DNA from: Gammaproteobacteria bacterium
GTDB lineage: Bacteria > Pseudomonadota > Gammaproteobacteria > Pseudomonadales > Porticoccaceae
Direction: 5' to 3'
Length of the DNA: 64,000 nt
NCBI GenBank assembly: GCA_018069465.1
Contig: JAGPUW010000025.1
Span: forward strand, 62,001-126,000
Shown here: positions 20,945 through 31,800 of the stretch, piece by piece
Layout: each line of letters opens with the position of its first letter
How positions within the stretch are numbered: position 1 is the stretch's first letter
The notes under the pieces: model-generated
Seen by the model: the letters and a program-made list of their open reading frames with translations, nothing else
Databases searched by the model: none
What the model was told of the DNA's origin: nothing
Made by a program: the position numbers and the translations under genes

Positions 20945-21988
20945 ATGCTCAGCTCGCTACTACACTGCAAGAAAGACCAGCGGATTACAGCTGTTTTGAA
21001 AGTGATACAGACACTGGGCGTCGCGAGCAATTTGGGCTATCGGCGCGGACATAGCCACCGGGCAGTGCCCGCGCTAATGCAGAGCAAGTGCTCGGCGGCA
21101 CTGGCAAAAGCCCGCATTGGCTTGCACTGGCAGCTCATCAATACCACTCAAAAAAGTATCGACGCAGAGTTCGTCGAGGCCGGCGCTGTGGTCGATACAT
21201 TGACACACACTGGGCTCGATACTGGGGACGACAAGCCCGAGCTACAGCTGGCCCATATCAACCGGCTGTTGGCAGACGGGGTGCGTCGCTCGATCGGGAG
21301 GAAGCGGAGGTTTTTGGTGCTCGGAGGCGATCACTCCATCGCCATGGGCACCTGGAGTGGCGCCATAAAAGCCTGCAGGGAGGCCGGCACCAACGACGAT
21401 AAAAGTAAGCTTAAAGCCTTTGGTTTACTGTGGATAGATGCCCATATGGATGCCCACAATTACCGTAGCTCACCCTCGAAAAATATTCACGGCATGCCCC
21501 TGCGCGCCCTGCTCGACCAGCGCGATCCCCGGTTAAAGCGCCTGTGTCCCGAGAGCGGGCGACTCTGTGGTAAGCACCTACAATTACTAGGCATCCGCAG
21601 TTATGAGCTCCCCGAGCAAATATTTATGGAGAGCCAACAGGCCACTATCACCTATATGCGCGACCTGCCGGCGGGCGATTGCGGCCCGGCCCTGTTACAA
21701 GCCCTCGGTACGCTGAGTAGACGTTGCCGCATGATTGGTATCAGTATCGACCTCGATGCCATCGACCCTATTGGGGCACCCGGTGTGGCAACCCGCGAGG
21801 CTGGAGGCATACAGCTACAAAGCCTCTGCCGAGCTCTAAAACGAGCACGCGGGTTTGACAAGATCGTCGGTTTGGAGATCTGTGAATACGACCCTGCGGC
21901 GGATACCCGCCAGCGCACCAGCAAGGCAGTACTGCAATTAATCAGCGCCTTCTACGGCGAACTCAGTGTGCCTTACGGCCCGGCATAA
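20945..21988 (+). CDS. Arginase-family ureohydrolase
   Basis: This protein belongs to the arginase/agmatinase superfamily, which hydrolyses a guanidino group to urea using two manganese ions. All metal-ligand motifs are present: GGDHS (about residues 126-130), DAHMDAH (about 164-170) and SIDLDAIDP (about 266-274). Arginase is favoured over agmatinase because the gene lies next to ornithine cyclodeaminase and PutA, which would take the product ornithine on to proline and glutamate. 347 residues; no clear Shine-Dalgarno before the ATG, so the true start may be a little downstream. Its 3' end overlaps the convergent cyclodeaminase gene by 26 bases. Confidence 0.85.
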   Translation: MLSSLLHCKKDQRITAVLKVIQTLGVASNLGYRRGHSHRAVPALMQSKCSAALAKARIGLHWQLINTTQKSIDAEFVEAGAVVDTLTHTGLDTGDDKPELQLAHINRLLADGVRRSIGRKRRFLVLGGDHSIAMGTWSGAIKACREAGTNDDKSKLKAFGLLWIDAHMDAHNYRSSPSKNIHGMPLRALLDQRDPRLKRLCPESGRLCGKHLQLLGIRSYELPEQIFMESQQATITYMRDLPAGDCGPALLQALGTLSRRCRMIGISIDLDAIDPIGAPGVATREAGGIQLQSLCRALKRARGFDKIVGLEICEYDPAADTRQRTSKAVLQLISAFYGELSVPYGPA

Positions 21989-22997
21989 AACAGCCATAAA
22001 GATCTTTCGGGTCTGCCATCTCTGGCAGCATGGCGATATCATCAAAGAAGTGCTGGTAGGCACTTTGTTGCGAAAAATCGTAGAGCAGTTTGATCATCGA
22101 AAAATCTTCCAGCGCAAAACCAACGGCGTCAAACAGGGTGATTTCTGTGGCGTTCTCCCGCCCCGCTAACTCACCCGTCAACAACTGCCATAGCTCGGCG
22201 TGAACGGCCGTCTCATCAAGGTTTTGCACCTCCCCTTCAGCGAGACTCTGGGGTCGATATTCAACCACTATTTTGCTCGCCCGCAGCAGTGCCAGCCCCA
22301 GCTCTGTTTTACCCGGGCAATCGCCACCCATGGCGTGGATGTGCACACCACTTTTGAGCCAGTCGAGCTGCAGCAGGTCATTGGCCTGTTTTGCCGCCGT
22401 GGCGGTGATCACCATGTCGGCATCGGCGACGGCCTCTTGAATCGAACGGCAAGGCAATAGCGCTAAACCTGAAAACGCCAGGTTGCGGGCAAATTTGTCC
22501 ATGGCCCTCGGGTCTGGATCAAAATAACTTACGCTCTGTAAATCCCGTACGCGCTGCACCATCGTCACCTGAAACTCGGACTGCGCCCCAGTGCCGATAA
22601 TCGCCAGATGACGACTGTCGCGACGCGCCAGGTGCTGCGCCGCCAGTGCGGTCACGGCGGCGGTGCGAATGGCCGTCAACAGGGTCATTTCACTGATCAG
22701 CAGCGGATATCCGCTGTCGACATCCGCCAATATGCCTATGGCGACAACACACAGTTTTCCCTGTGCGGTATTACCGGGGTGACCGTTGACGTATTTGCAG
22801 GTGTAAAACTGCCGGTCGGCACAGGGCATGAGTTCAATCACCCCAAAGGGATAGTGCGTTGCCAGCCGCGGTGTCTTGATAAAGTCCCCCCAGCGTTTGA
22901 AGTCCCTTTCCAGAGCCTCTAGTACCGCGCGATAAAAGACCTCCTGACCCAGTGTGTCGAGTAAATTGCGAAGTCCCTCAAGTGAAAGTAATTTCAT
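21963..22997 (-). CDS. Ornithine cyclodeaminase family protein
   Basis: This NAD-dependent enzyme family is best known for converting ornithine to proline and ammonia. The 344-residue protein shows KYVNGHPGN substrate-site sequence, the nucleotide-binding IIGTGAQSEFQ (about residues 130-140), DADMVITATAA and HIHAMGGDCPGKTEL. The open frame extends to 23039, but the ATG at 22997 has GGGAG seven bases before it and matches the usual family N-terminus (MKLLSLEGLRNLL). It is convergent with arginase and near putA, so ornithine is the likely substrate. Related proteins act on other amino or imino acids. Confidence 0.85.
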   Translation of the reverse strand: MKLLSLEGLRNLLDTLGQEVFYRAVLEALERDFKRWGDFIKTPRLATHYPFGVIELMPCADRQFYTCKYVNGHPGNTAQGKLCVVAIGILADVDSGYPLLISEMTLLTAIRTAAVTALAAQHLARRDSRHLAIIGTGAQSEFQVTMVQRVRDLQSVSYFDPDPRAMDKFARNLAFSGLALLPCRSIQEAVADADMVITATAAKQANDLLQLDWLKSGVHIHAMGGDCPGKTELGLALLRASKIVVEYRPQSLAEGEVQNLDETAVHAELWQLLTGELAGRENATEITLFDAVGFALEDFSMIKLLYDFSQQSAYQHFFDDIAMLPEMADPKDLYGCFMPGRKAH

Positions 22998-23229
22998 CTT
23001 TCGGCTCCCAATCAGCCAGCGGTCAACAAATACATGCACAGCGCAACGCAGTAAAATCGCCGCCCACCTGGTAGCGAAAAAAGCTAAGGCCCACTTACAG
23101 GGTAGGCAATTATTGGATTGTTATCCGCCGCCAAAGCGACACCGTGAACTGTGTGACGCTTTTAGTGGCTAGCTGGAGCCCATTTGATGAGCCGTGTTAT
23201 TGGATGAACTGTGTTGAACGTCTGCCCGT

Positions 23230-24531
23230 TCAGTCAAGGCGATGCAGGGCCAAACTGTTTATTCGTTGATCAATACTATTCACTACCTGCTGGTATCGCC
23301 TATCGCCCGGGCCACCGTAACGCGCTGCGAATTTCGCCTGGCTGAGGTTCTCTTCAAGCCCGCCGATACCCGCCATTAGCACAGTGTCACCGTGGCCCTT
23401 GGCCAGTCGGTTTTGCAGCGTACTTGCCGATGCTGAAGACGCCACCGCGAGCTCACCAAAACGTGTACCCGCCATATCTGCGGCGAGGTCTTTAAAACTA
23501 AAGCCACTACCGCTGTGGGCATCATCCATTTCCTTGCGTAAACCGATAGCATTCGACAGCGCCCCGCCGCCCGCGACGGCCAGTGCCGCAGAGGTCATAA
23601 AATGCTGAGCCAGGTCACTCCGCCCGTGAAGCCGTAGTTTCGCACGCCGGGGCTTTGGCCAGTTGCGCGCCTCGGGAAGCAGTGTGCTCAGACCACCACC
23701 ATTGGCGTAAGCCGCTAGCACGATAATGGCTGCTTTGTTTTCGAGCACCGGCTCAGCACTGTGTGAACGCTCTCGGGCGAAGCGAAACGTGGCTTCAAGC
23801 AGGCGGGTAAAGGTCAGCTCCCGGCCCTGTCGATCGACTTCGGCCACTAGAAACTGTTGATAAATAGCCAGCGCCTGACGCTCCTGGGCCGTGATAAAAC
23901 GCCCTCGCAGGGTGGCGATTAAATCCTCCCGCCATTGGTAAGTCAGGGCTATTTCCTGCGCACCAAAATCGATTGTCTGAATCGCCTTTGCGACATTGTG
24001 TAGATCTTCATCTGCCTGCAAACGCTGGAGCGCAAAGTGCACCAGTGTCTCAACAAGCAGCGGCGGAACGGACAGCTGACCAATTCTCAGGGATTGAATA
24101 TGCAGGCTATTTAAGCCAGTACCGGCATTATCTGTACCCGCACTACTCGCCACTACAGTGTCGATATTGAGATAACTGGAGGCCTGCAATTTATAGGGCA
24201 GCAGCGCAGATATATCCCAACTACTTTTGAAGGCCAGCAAACCTTGCTGTATTTTCAGCACCGCCCCTGCGGCATCCAAACGATGGGCAAGATGGCTGGC
24301 GAGCAGATTGAGTTCTTCTTCACTCATGGCGATCGTTTGAGTGTCACGGCCACGTAAGCGCTGCACTTTGTGCTGGCGTAAAATTTGTTTAACGCGGCTC
24401 ACACTGGCCGCGTTAAAGGGCTCTTGCTGTGGAACCAGAGCGGAAGATTCTATGCACAGGGCGAGCACTGCAAACAAGCCAAGCAGCAGTAATAAAGGCG
24501 TAAAGAGGCAAAGGCGAAATAGCACAATCAT
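23230..24531 (-). CDS. Membrane-anchored protein of unknown function with YfiM-like C-terminus
   Basis: I do not recognise a named family for the whole 433-residue protein. It starts with one hydrophobic segment (about residues 4-28), so most of it should be periplasmic. A middle part (about 65-230) looks like an alpha/beta domain with LPYKLQASSYLNI and IDFGAQEIALTYQWR. The C-terminal third has HFMTSAALAVAGGG...IGLRKEMDDAH...SFKDLAADMAGTRFGE, a pattern like the YfiM lipoprotein family (spaced His, KExxD and Dxxx motifs), which might bind metal. It lies between ornithine cyclodeaminase and ppsA on the same strand. Confidence 0.6.
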   Translation of the reverse strand: MIVLFRLCLFTPLLLLLGLFAVLALCIESSALVPQQEPFNAASVSRVKQILRQHKVQRLRGRDTQTIAMSEEELNLLASHLAHRLDAAGAVLKIQQGLLAFKSSWDISALLPYKLQASSYLNIDTVVASSAGTDNAGTGLNSLHIQSLRIGQLSVPPLLVETLVHFALQRLQADEDLHNVAKAIQTIDFGAQEIALTYQWREDLIATLRGRFITAQERQALAIYQQFLVAEVDRQGRELTFTRLLEATFRFARERSHSAEPVLENKAAIIVLAAYANGGGLSTLLPEARNWPKPRRAKLRLHGRSDLAQHFMTSAALAVAGGGALSNAIGLRKEMDDAHSGSGFSFKDLAADMAGTRFGELAVASSASASTLQNRLAKGHGDTVLMAGIGGLEENLSQAKFAARYGGPGDRRYQQVVNSIDQRINSLALHRLD

Positions 24532-24583
24532 CGGCCTAGTGTCTCACAAGATGCCTGTTTATAGCGGCCGCCTCCCCTCAGCG

Positions 24584-27019
24584 TTAACGGCCCAGCTTTT
24601 TCTCGACCTCTAGCACCAGACGGGTGGTGGCAATCAAGCTATCGGGCGTCAGGCTGATGGCGTCGATACCCAGCTCCACCAGAAACTCGGCCATCTCCGG
24701 ATAATCCGACGGGGCCTGTCCGCACAGGCCCGAATGGCGCTGATTGCGACGGGCACCTTCGACGGCGAGACGAATCATTTGTTTAACGCCGGGGTCGCGC
24801 TCGTCAAAATCAAAGGCGACTATTTCAGAGTCTCGATCGACACCGAGGGTGAGCTGGGTCAAATCATTAGAGCCAATAGAAAAGCCGTCAAACAGCTGGG
24901 CGAAATCATCGATCAAAATAACGTTATTGGGGATTTCACACATCACATAGACCTGCAAGCCGTTTTCACCGCGCACCAGGCCGTTGCGCGCCATCGCCGC
25001 CAGCACGGCTTTAGCCTCCTCAATACGACGACAAAAAGGGATCATTAAAATCACATTGCTCAGGCCCATTTCCTCGCGCACCCGCAGCATCGCTTTGCAC
25101 TCCAGATCGAAACCCTCGGCATAGGCCGGGTGGGTATAGCGGGAGGCGCCGCGAAAACCAATCATCGGATTGTTTTCATCGAGTTCAAAGTCAGCTCCAC
25201 CCACGAGGGCCGCGTATTCATTGCTCTTAAAATCAGACATCCTCACCACCACCGGCTTGGGGTAGAAAGCGGCGGCGATGGTGCCCACTCCTTCGGACAG
25301 GCGTTGCACAAAATATTCGCTGGGCGATGTATAAGCTTGCGTTAAAGCTTGCAGTGTTTGGCGCTGCTGCTTGTCACTGACGCGCTGCGGGTACAACAAA
25401 GCCATGGGATGGGCTTTTATGTACTCACCAATAATAAATTCCATGCGCGCCAGACCCACTCCATCGTTGGGAATAAAGCTGGTTTTGAAGGCTAATTCGG
25501 GGTTGCCCAGGTTGACCATGATTTTGGTCTTGGGCCGGGCCAGCTCGTCGATATTCGTTTCTGCCACCTGCCACTCAAGTTCGCCCTCATAAACCACACC
25601 TTGATCACCCTCGGCACAATTGACCGTTAGCACCTGCCCATCTTCGATGCAGGTCGTCGCATCGCCAGTGCCAACCACAGCCGTGATACCCAGCTCACGG
25701 GCGATAATCGCGGCGTGGCAGGTGCGTCCACCGCTGTCGGTAACAATCGCCGCAGCAGTTTTCATCACCGGCTCCCAGTCGGGGGCGGTGATATTGGAAA
25801 CCAGAATCTCACCGGGCTGAAAGTTCTCAAGCTCACTGGCGCGGTGAATAATGCGCGCCCGCCCGGTCGCGATGGAAGTGCCCACAGCTCGGCCCCGTGT
25901 GACGATGGCACCGCGCTGGCTGCCGAGCTGATATTGCTTTAACAGTACTTTGCTTTGCCGCCCGACAACGGTTTCGGGGCGCGCCTGAATCACATAGAGT
26001 TCACCGTCGAGGCCATCCTTCGCCCACTCCATATCCATCGCCACGACCTGCCCTTTACGCCCGGTCTTATTCGAGTAATGCCGCTCGACCTTAATGCAGT
26101 AAGCGGCCAGTTGCAGCACCTCGGCGTCGTCGATACAAAAGCGCTGCTGCGCGGCCAGCTCAGTTTCGATAGTCTCTGTGGCCTGGGTTTTGACGGCGGC
26201 ACTGGCATAGACCATTTTTACCCGTTTACTGCCCAAATTGCGGCGCAGCACGGCACGATAGCCCTGTTCGTAGGTCGGCTTGTGTACATAAAATTCATCC
26301 GGGGCGACCGCACCCTGCACCACCGTTTCACCAAGGCCATAAGTGCCGGTGATAAAGGCGACATCAGGGAAACCGGTTTCCGTATCGATGGAAAACATCA
26401 CACCGCTGGCGGCGAGATCGGAGCGCACCATTTTCATCACCCCTATCGACAGCGCGACGGAGAAGTGGTCAAAGCCCTGATCGACGCGATAGTGGATGGC
26501 GCGGTTGGTAAATAAACTGGCAAAGCAGCGGCGGCAGGATTCAAGCAACTCTTCATCGCTACGCAGATTGAGGAAGGAGTCGTGCTGACCCGCGAAGGAT
26601 GCCTCGGGTAAATCCTCTGCCGTCGCCGACGAACGCACAGCTAAACTCAGCTCACCGCTGTAGCCATCGCGCAGCTGCGTAGCGGCGGCAATAATTTCAG
26701 CCTGCAAATCGGCGGGCAGGCCGGCATCGTAAACAATGGCTCGCGCCCGTGCGCCACAGGTCGAGAGAGAGCCAATATCATCCGGATCGAGCTCGGCAAG
26801 GGTCTCGCGCAAAGCCTGTAAAGCACCGCCCTGCTCTAGCACGTAGTAATAGGCCTGGGCCGTGATCGCAAAACCATTGGGCACCTTCACACCCACCGGC
26901 ACCAACTGCTGATAAAGCTCACCCAAAGAGGCATTCTTGCCACCGACGAGGGCAACATCGTCATTACTCAGCTCGTCAAACCAGCGGATATATTTTGGGG
27001 ATGCGTGTTTATTGCTCAT
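24584..27019 (-). CDS. ppsA: Phosphoenolpyruvate synthase
   Basis: This enzyme makes phosphoenolpyruvate from pyruvate and ATP, a gluconeogenic step. The 811-residue protein has the N-terminal ATP-grasp domain (about 15-350; LVGGKNASLGELYQ, VRSSATAEDLPEASFAGQ), the swivelling phosphohistidine domain (GRTCHAAIIARELG, His near 436), and the C-terminal PEP/pyruvate-binding barrel with CGQAPSDYPE carrying the active-site Cys. A strong AAGGAGG precedes the ATG. The divergently placed regulator ppsR found in E. coli is not present; a diguanylate cyclase gene lies there instead. Confidence 0.95.
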   Translation of the reverse strand: MSNKHASPKYIRWFDELSNDDVALVGGKNASLGELYQQLVPVGVKVPNGFAITAQAYYYVLEQGGALQALRETLAELDPDDIGSLSTCGARARAIVYDAGLPADLQAEIIAAATQLRDGYSGELSLAVRSSATAEDLPEASFAGQHDSFLNLRSDEELLESCRRCFASLFTNRAIHYRVDQGFDHFSVALSIGVMKMVRSDLAASGVMFSIDTETGFPDVAFITGTYGLGETVVQGAVAPDEFYVHKPTYEQGYRAVLRRNLGSKRVKMVYASAAVKTQATETIETELAAQQRFCIDDAEVLQLAAYCIKVERHYSNKTGRKGQVVAMDMEWAKDGLDGELYVIQARPETVVGRQSKVLLKQYQLGSQRGAIVTRGRAVGTSIATGRARIIHRASELENFQPGEILVSNITAPDWEPVMKTAAAIVTDSGGRTCHAAIIARELGITAVVGTGDATTCIEDGQVLTVNCAEGDQGVVYEGELEWQVAETNIDELARPKTKIMVNLGNPELAFKTSFIPNDGVGLARMEFIIGEYIKAHPMALLYPQRVSDKQQRQTLQALTQAYTSPSEYFVQRLSEGVGTIAAAFYPKPVVVRMSDFKSNEYAALVGGADFELDENNPMIGFRGASRYTHPAYAEGFDLECKAMLRVREEMGLSNVILMIPFCRRIEEAKAVLAAMARNGLVRGENGLQVYVMCEIPNNVILIDDFAQLFDGFSIGSNDLTQLTLGVDRDSEIVAFDFDERDPGVKQMIRLAVEGARRNQRHSGLCGQAPSDYPEMAEFLVELGIDAISLTPDSLIATTRLVLEVEKKLGR

Positions 27020-27330
27020 GACTTAGCCCTCCTTCCATAGAGATGTATGAAACTGTTGCCATTGTCGGCATATCGACTCGCCACATAATGCCCCGGTCTG
27101 TTTGATCAAGGTCTGAGTATAGAAAAATATTCGCCTGCCAAGGGTCAGTGAAATCAACTACGCGCACATTAAACAGCCCCCACCTGTGATTCAGAGCCTT
27201 GCTGTAGTGACCCTCGTGAATACACATCAAGCGATTAACGGACTAATGCTGTTTCGACGGCTAACTTGTGCTTAAATCAGGGCCATTACTGGCGCACTAA
27301 AAAGTACGCCGCTACTGGTTATGCAGGGCT
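27020..27330. other. Intergenic region between divergent ppsA and the GGDEF gene
   Basis: This 311-base stretch should hold the promoters of both divergent genes. A 73-codon open frame on the minus strand (27009-27230) overlaps the ppsA start and ribosome binding site and is not thought real. No RNA gene or clear hairpin was seen. Confidence 0.45.
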
Positions 27331-28524
27331 ATGGATAAATACGACAAGCGAGAGCACTTTGCGAACAGGTATAAGTCGCCCTTGTCCAAACGACAGGTCG
27401 CCAGAACCTCGGGCTCGCTGGCCGATGAAAACAGCCAGTTAAGAGCGACGATGAAAGAGCTCATCGATAGCGCCCGCTACAATCAGCAAACCCAGGACAA
27501 ATTCTACGCCCTTGAACTTTACTTCCTCGAAGCCAATTCCTATGAGCTGCTTATCCGGCGCATACTCACCGATCTTAAGCGCCAGCTAAAATTAACCCAG
27601 GTCGAATTATTTCTCCTCGACCCCCAGCAGGAAACACAACAATTAATTGCCGAAATATACGGCCAATTCAATTACAAAAACCTTTTCTATACCGACTCCA
27701 TCAATGCCATAAAAACCATTTACTGCGGTGATATCCAGCTTATTCTCAGCAACCAGCAAGACGATATTGCCAAGCTCGGCCCCGGCATGAGCCAGAGCGT
27801 TGCCCTGCTACCCCTGCGTCGCGGCAATCATATTATCGGCAGTTTGCACCTGGGCAGTCGCGACCAGCAACGCTTTCACCCCAGTCTTGGCGGCGAATTT
27901 CTGCTGCACCTGGGTACGATTATCAGCGTTTGCATTGAAAGCTCCATTAATCAGGAACGCTACAAACACCTCAGTCTGGTCGACATGTTGACCCGGGCTA
28001 AAAACCGACGCTTTTTCTTTCAGGCTCTGGCCACCGAAATTGCCCGCTCAAAGCGCTCGAAAAAGCCCCTCTCCTGCCTGTTTATTGACCTCGACCACTT
28101 TAAAGCAGTGAATGACAATCACGGCCACTTAACGGGCGATAGAGCACTTCGCAGTGTCGCAGACACCATCGTGCCACTGCTGCGCCCGTCCGATGTGCTG
28201 GCACGCTTTGGCGGTGAAGAATTTACCGTGTTACTGCCCGACTGCGACCTCAAGCACGCGACAGAAATTGCCGAAAGAATTCGCGACAAAATAGCCCGTG
28301 TCAATATCAACAATGATAAAAATGAAAACTTCCAGCTCACCGTATCCATCGGCGTCAGTTACTGGCAAGAAGGCCAACAGGGCTTCGCCGATGGCGAGGC
28401 CATACAAAACCATTTAATTAGCCAGGCCGACAAAGGTGTTTACCGCGCCAAAGAAGATGGTCGTAATTGCGTCAGAAGCGTCTATGGTAACGGGGTAGCA
28501 TTCAACAAGCAGCTGAATTTCTAA
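27331..28524 (+). CDS. GAF-like/GGDEF diguanylate cyclase
   Basis: This cytoplasmic enzyme is predicted to make cyclic di-GMP from two GTP. After a polar, probably coiled-coil N-terminus (to about 70) comes a GAF/DUF484-like sensory part (about 75-205; VALLPLRRGNHIIGSLHLG). The GGDEF domain (about 215-385) has the active-site motif GGEEF (about 293-297) and an intact inhibitory site, RPSD, five residues before it. It therefore looks active and product-inhibited. No membrane segment is present. The start ATG has only a weak AGGG close before it. Confidence 0.88.
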   Translation: MDKYDKREHFANRYKSPLSKRQVARTSGSLADENSQLRATMKELIDSARYNQQTQDKFYALELYFLEANSYELLIRRILTDLKRQLKLTQVELFLLDPQQETQQLIAEIYGQFNYKNLFYTDSINAIKTIYCGDIQLILSNQQDDIAKLGPGMSQSVALLPLRRGNHIIGSLHLGSRDQQRFHPSLGGEFLLHLGTIISVCIESSINQERYKHLSLVDMLTRAKNRRFFFQALATEIARSKRSKKPLSCLFIDLDHFKAVNDNHGHLTGDRALRSVADTIVPLLRPSDVLARFGGEEFTVLLPDCDLKHATEIAERIRDKIARVNINNDKNENFQLTVSIGVSYWQEGQQGFADGEAIQNHLISQADKGVYRAKEDGRNCVRSVYGNGVAFNKQLNF

Positions 28525-28803
28525 TTAACTCTGGAAAGGAAGCACTGCATTTACCACAAGACTTACCGCGACAAGCTAAAAAAATCTTTGGCCTGTGGCC
28601 ACACCACCCACCGCAAGCAGTCGCCATTCCACGGTCAGAATGGACAATTCGGCATAAAGACTCAGAGCTGGGCATTCTGTCGATAACTGTACGTAGAATC
28701 GATTGTCGTATTCTGACTCCAGTAACTATCCCATGTAAAATTATCATAAATGTACACCTTCTAATTTTGGTAATGGAATGAAAAAGTTCGAGCAAGGGGC
28801 TAA

Positions 28804-31800
28804 ATGAGTATCGCAGGAATACGCTCCAACCGTGGTGATAACTATGAGACTCTTGTTGCCTTCGACAGGGCTTTAACTGTTCTGTCCTATCCCGAATTCC
28901 AATGGCTTGAAAGAGATTCGACGACCTATCTGGTAGATGATGTCGTAATTGGAAAATCTGACGGCACAGTAATTTGTTGCCAGTGCAAAAAGAATCAGCC
29001 CCACTTCAAGGCATGGTCTATAGCAGACCTTAAGGATGAGTTAAATAAGGCTTTTTTGACACTCGCTAAATATCAACAAACTAAAGTCTGCTTTTATTCA
29101 CGCAGCGAGTTTGGGCCCGTCGCTAAACTACGTGAATACAGTACCGCCTATGGCAATGAAGCCGACTATCATGCGAATTTAACCAAAGAGCATACAAAAA
29201 CAAATAGTGCGTTGGCCGATCTCATTGCCGATCAGGCTTCCGGTCTTTCAACCTATGAATTCCTGCGTCGAACCACCTTCGAAACCAGCCAAGATTTTGA
29301 TCGCATGGAAACTTTACTGCGTGAACGTTTGCGCTTCATGGCAAGCAACGCAAATGCTGCCTTCGACGCCCTCTGGACACGGCTAGACAAACTTGGTGGA
29401 CGTTTGGAAAGCGGCAACCTGTCCGCTTCTACCGAGCACCGCCTGACCAAGGACGACCTCAAAGAGATTCTCCATCAGGCGGGAGCGATGCTGACTCCGG
29501 AGATACCCATTGCACAAGTGCGATCATCGTTTACTAACACCTCAGCCATCGGCAGATCATGGCATCGGGATATTGCTGGTCAGTGTATTTCAAGCCCAAT
29601 TGTGAACGAACTCCTTGCTGCCATCGATGCGAGGAAACGTGCCGTCTTGCTTACTGGACTGCCAGGTTCCGGCAAGACCTGTGTGATGCTGAGCTTGCAA
29701 GAAGCACTAGAGCAGCGCGCGAAAACCCGAACTGATTTAGTGCCACTCTTTATTCAATCGCGAGAATTCGCCGACTTCGCGACGGCGTTGGAGCGCCAGG
29801 CACAAGGCCTACCAGAGCAGTGGGTAGAACAGGCTGCCCGCATGGCAGAAGATGCGCATGTGGTTGTGGTCATCGACTCATTGGATGTCTTATCTATCGC
29901 CCGCGAACACAGCGTGTTGACGTATTTCCTTGCACAAATTGACCAACTGCTACTGATCCCTAATATCACCGTTATTACGGCTTGCCGGGACTTCGACCGC
30001 AACTACGACCGACGCATTGCCGCACGGCAATGGGACTGTGAATTGCAGTGCCTGCCGCTGGACTGGGGTGCCGAAATTGCGCCGCTACTTGGCAAACTCG
30101 GAATCGATTCGAGCACTATTGAACCAGTCACCCGTGAACTGATCCAGAATCCTCGCGAACTGGCCCTGTTTGTCGAATTGGCCCAGCGTGAAGGCAGCTT
30201 TAACGTGGTGACCAGTCAGGCGCTGGCGCAACGTTACCTCGATACCTTCGTTCAGGCTGACCCCGAATTGGGGGGCGCGGCGATGCAAGCGATTGAAACC
30301 ATCGCCGACACAATGATGAGGTCTCGCAGTCTATCGATTCCTCATCAGCGCTTCAGCGCCTCGCAGGCTATCCAACGGCGGCTGCACAGTCTCAATGTCT
30401 TGCAAGATACTCATGATGAGAAATTGACGTTTGGTCATCAAACCCTACTGGATGTGCTGGTGATAAGCAGCGCTGTGCGCCGGGGTGTATCGCTCAATGA
30501 ATTCATTCAAGGCTTGCCGCCCGTACCTTTCGTACGGCCAAGCATACGTAGCTTCATTGCACAGTTGGCCACGGGAGAGCGTCGTGAGTTCAGAAAACAA
30601 CTACGAGCGGTATTGACAGGCAACGCCGCCTTTCACATCCGTCGTCTGGTCGCAGAGTCGTTTGCCCAGCAGGTGCCACAGGATGACGACTGGCCTTTGA
30701 TTCGTGACTTGCGAAATACGCACCGCGAAGTGTTTCAAGTGATTTACACCCAGGCAACGTTAGTTGAGTGGCATCACTTCTGGTTTTCTCATCTGGTGCC
30801 CACATTGAAGGAGAATAGGGATGCCGAGGGGCTAACTGCCCATATCCATCAAATAACACAGTGGAAAAACGAAGATGCAGCGGGGGTATTAGGATTTTGG
30901 ATGGAGGCGTTAGCGCTGGATTGGTTGGACGGCAGTAGAATTGTCGAGAAGTTGGGTTTTTCTTTATCTGAATTCAAAACAGAAGATTTGCCACTGGTTG
31001 CTCCCTTGCTGGAGCGCTTACTCAGCATGCCGAAACAAGAGCATAGTTTGTTGGGGCGTACCGTTGCACGCTGCATCACCGCTGGCTCTATTGATGACAA
31101 ATTGCTATGGCGTTATATCGCTGGCGACATCAGCGAAGAGGACGTTAAGAAATTCCATTTTGACAACAAACTGCATTGCCAACCCCATGACTTTGGAGAT
31201 AAGAACGAGCACTTCCTGAAACAGCGGATGGTGCAATCCACCGCCCTGCTTGACTTAGCGCTAGAAACAATTGAGCAGTGGAGCCAAATCCAGTCAACCC
31301 AATATGGCGAGACGCGAATAGGTTATCGCAAAGGGTTTCTGCCTAATAGCTCCTACAACGATGTCCATTCCCAGACCGATGTCCAGCACATTGGTGACGA
31401 GCGGGTTCTGTTCGATGCAATTGAGGCAGCCATTCTCGATCACGCCAATAAACACTCCGACTGGTGGCAGAAGAACCGAGAACGCCTGTGCTTTAACCAC
31501 GAAGGTGCACTGTGTTACTTCGCCGTCCTCGCTTGCACAAATTCACCTGAACCCAATCTAGACTTGATAGCACGCCTGTTGTGCGACAGAAACTTGCTGG
31601 AATTCGAACTTTCATTCGAATTGAGCACCCTGATCCGGTCAGCCTTCATATACTTTGATAGCACTACACAAGATGCAGTGATGGCGGTAATGCAAAGCGT
31701 ATGGAAAGAATCTGCAACAGATGACGACACGCAATTCTGGATCTTGAAGAAACGATCGGAATATATATCCGCCATCCCATGCCATCTCCGCTCACCAGCA

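Noticed and set aside
27009..27230. 73-codon frame on the minus strand upstream of ppsA
   Set aside because: It overlaps the ppsA ribosome binding site and start, has no recognisable features and no convincing ribosome binding site of its own.
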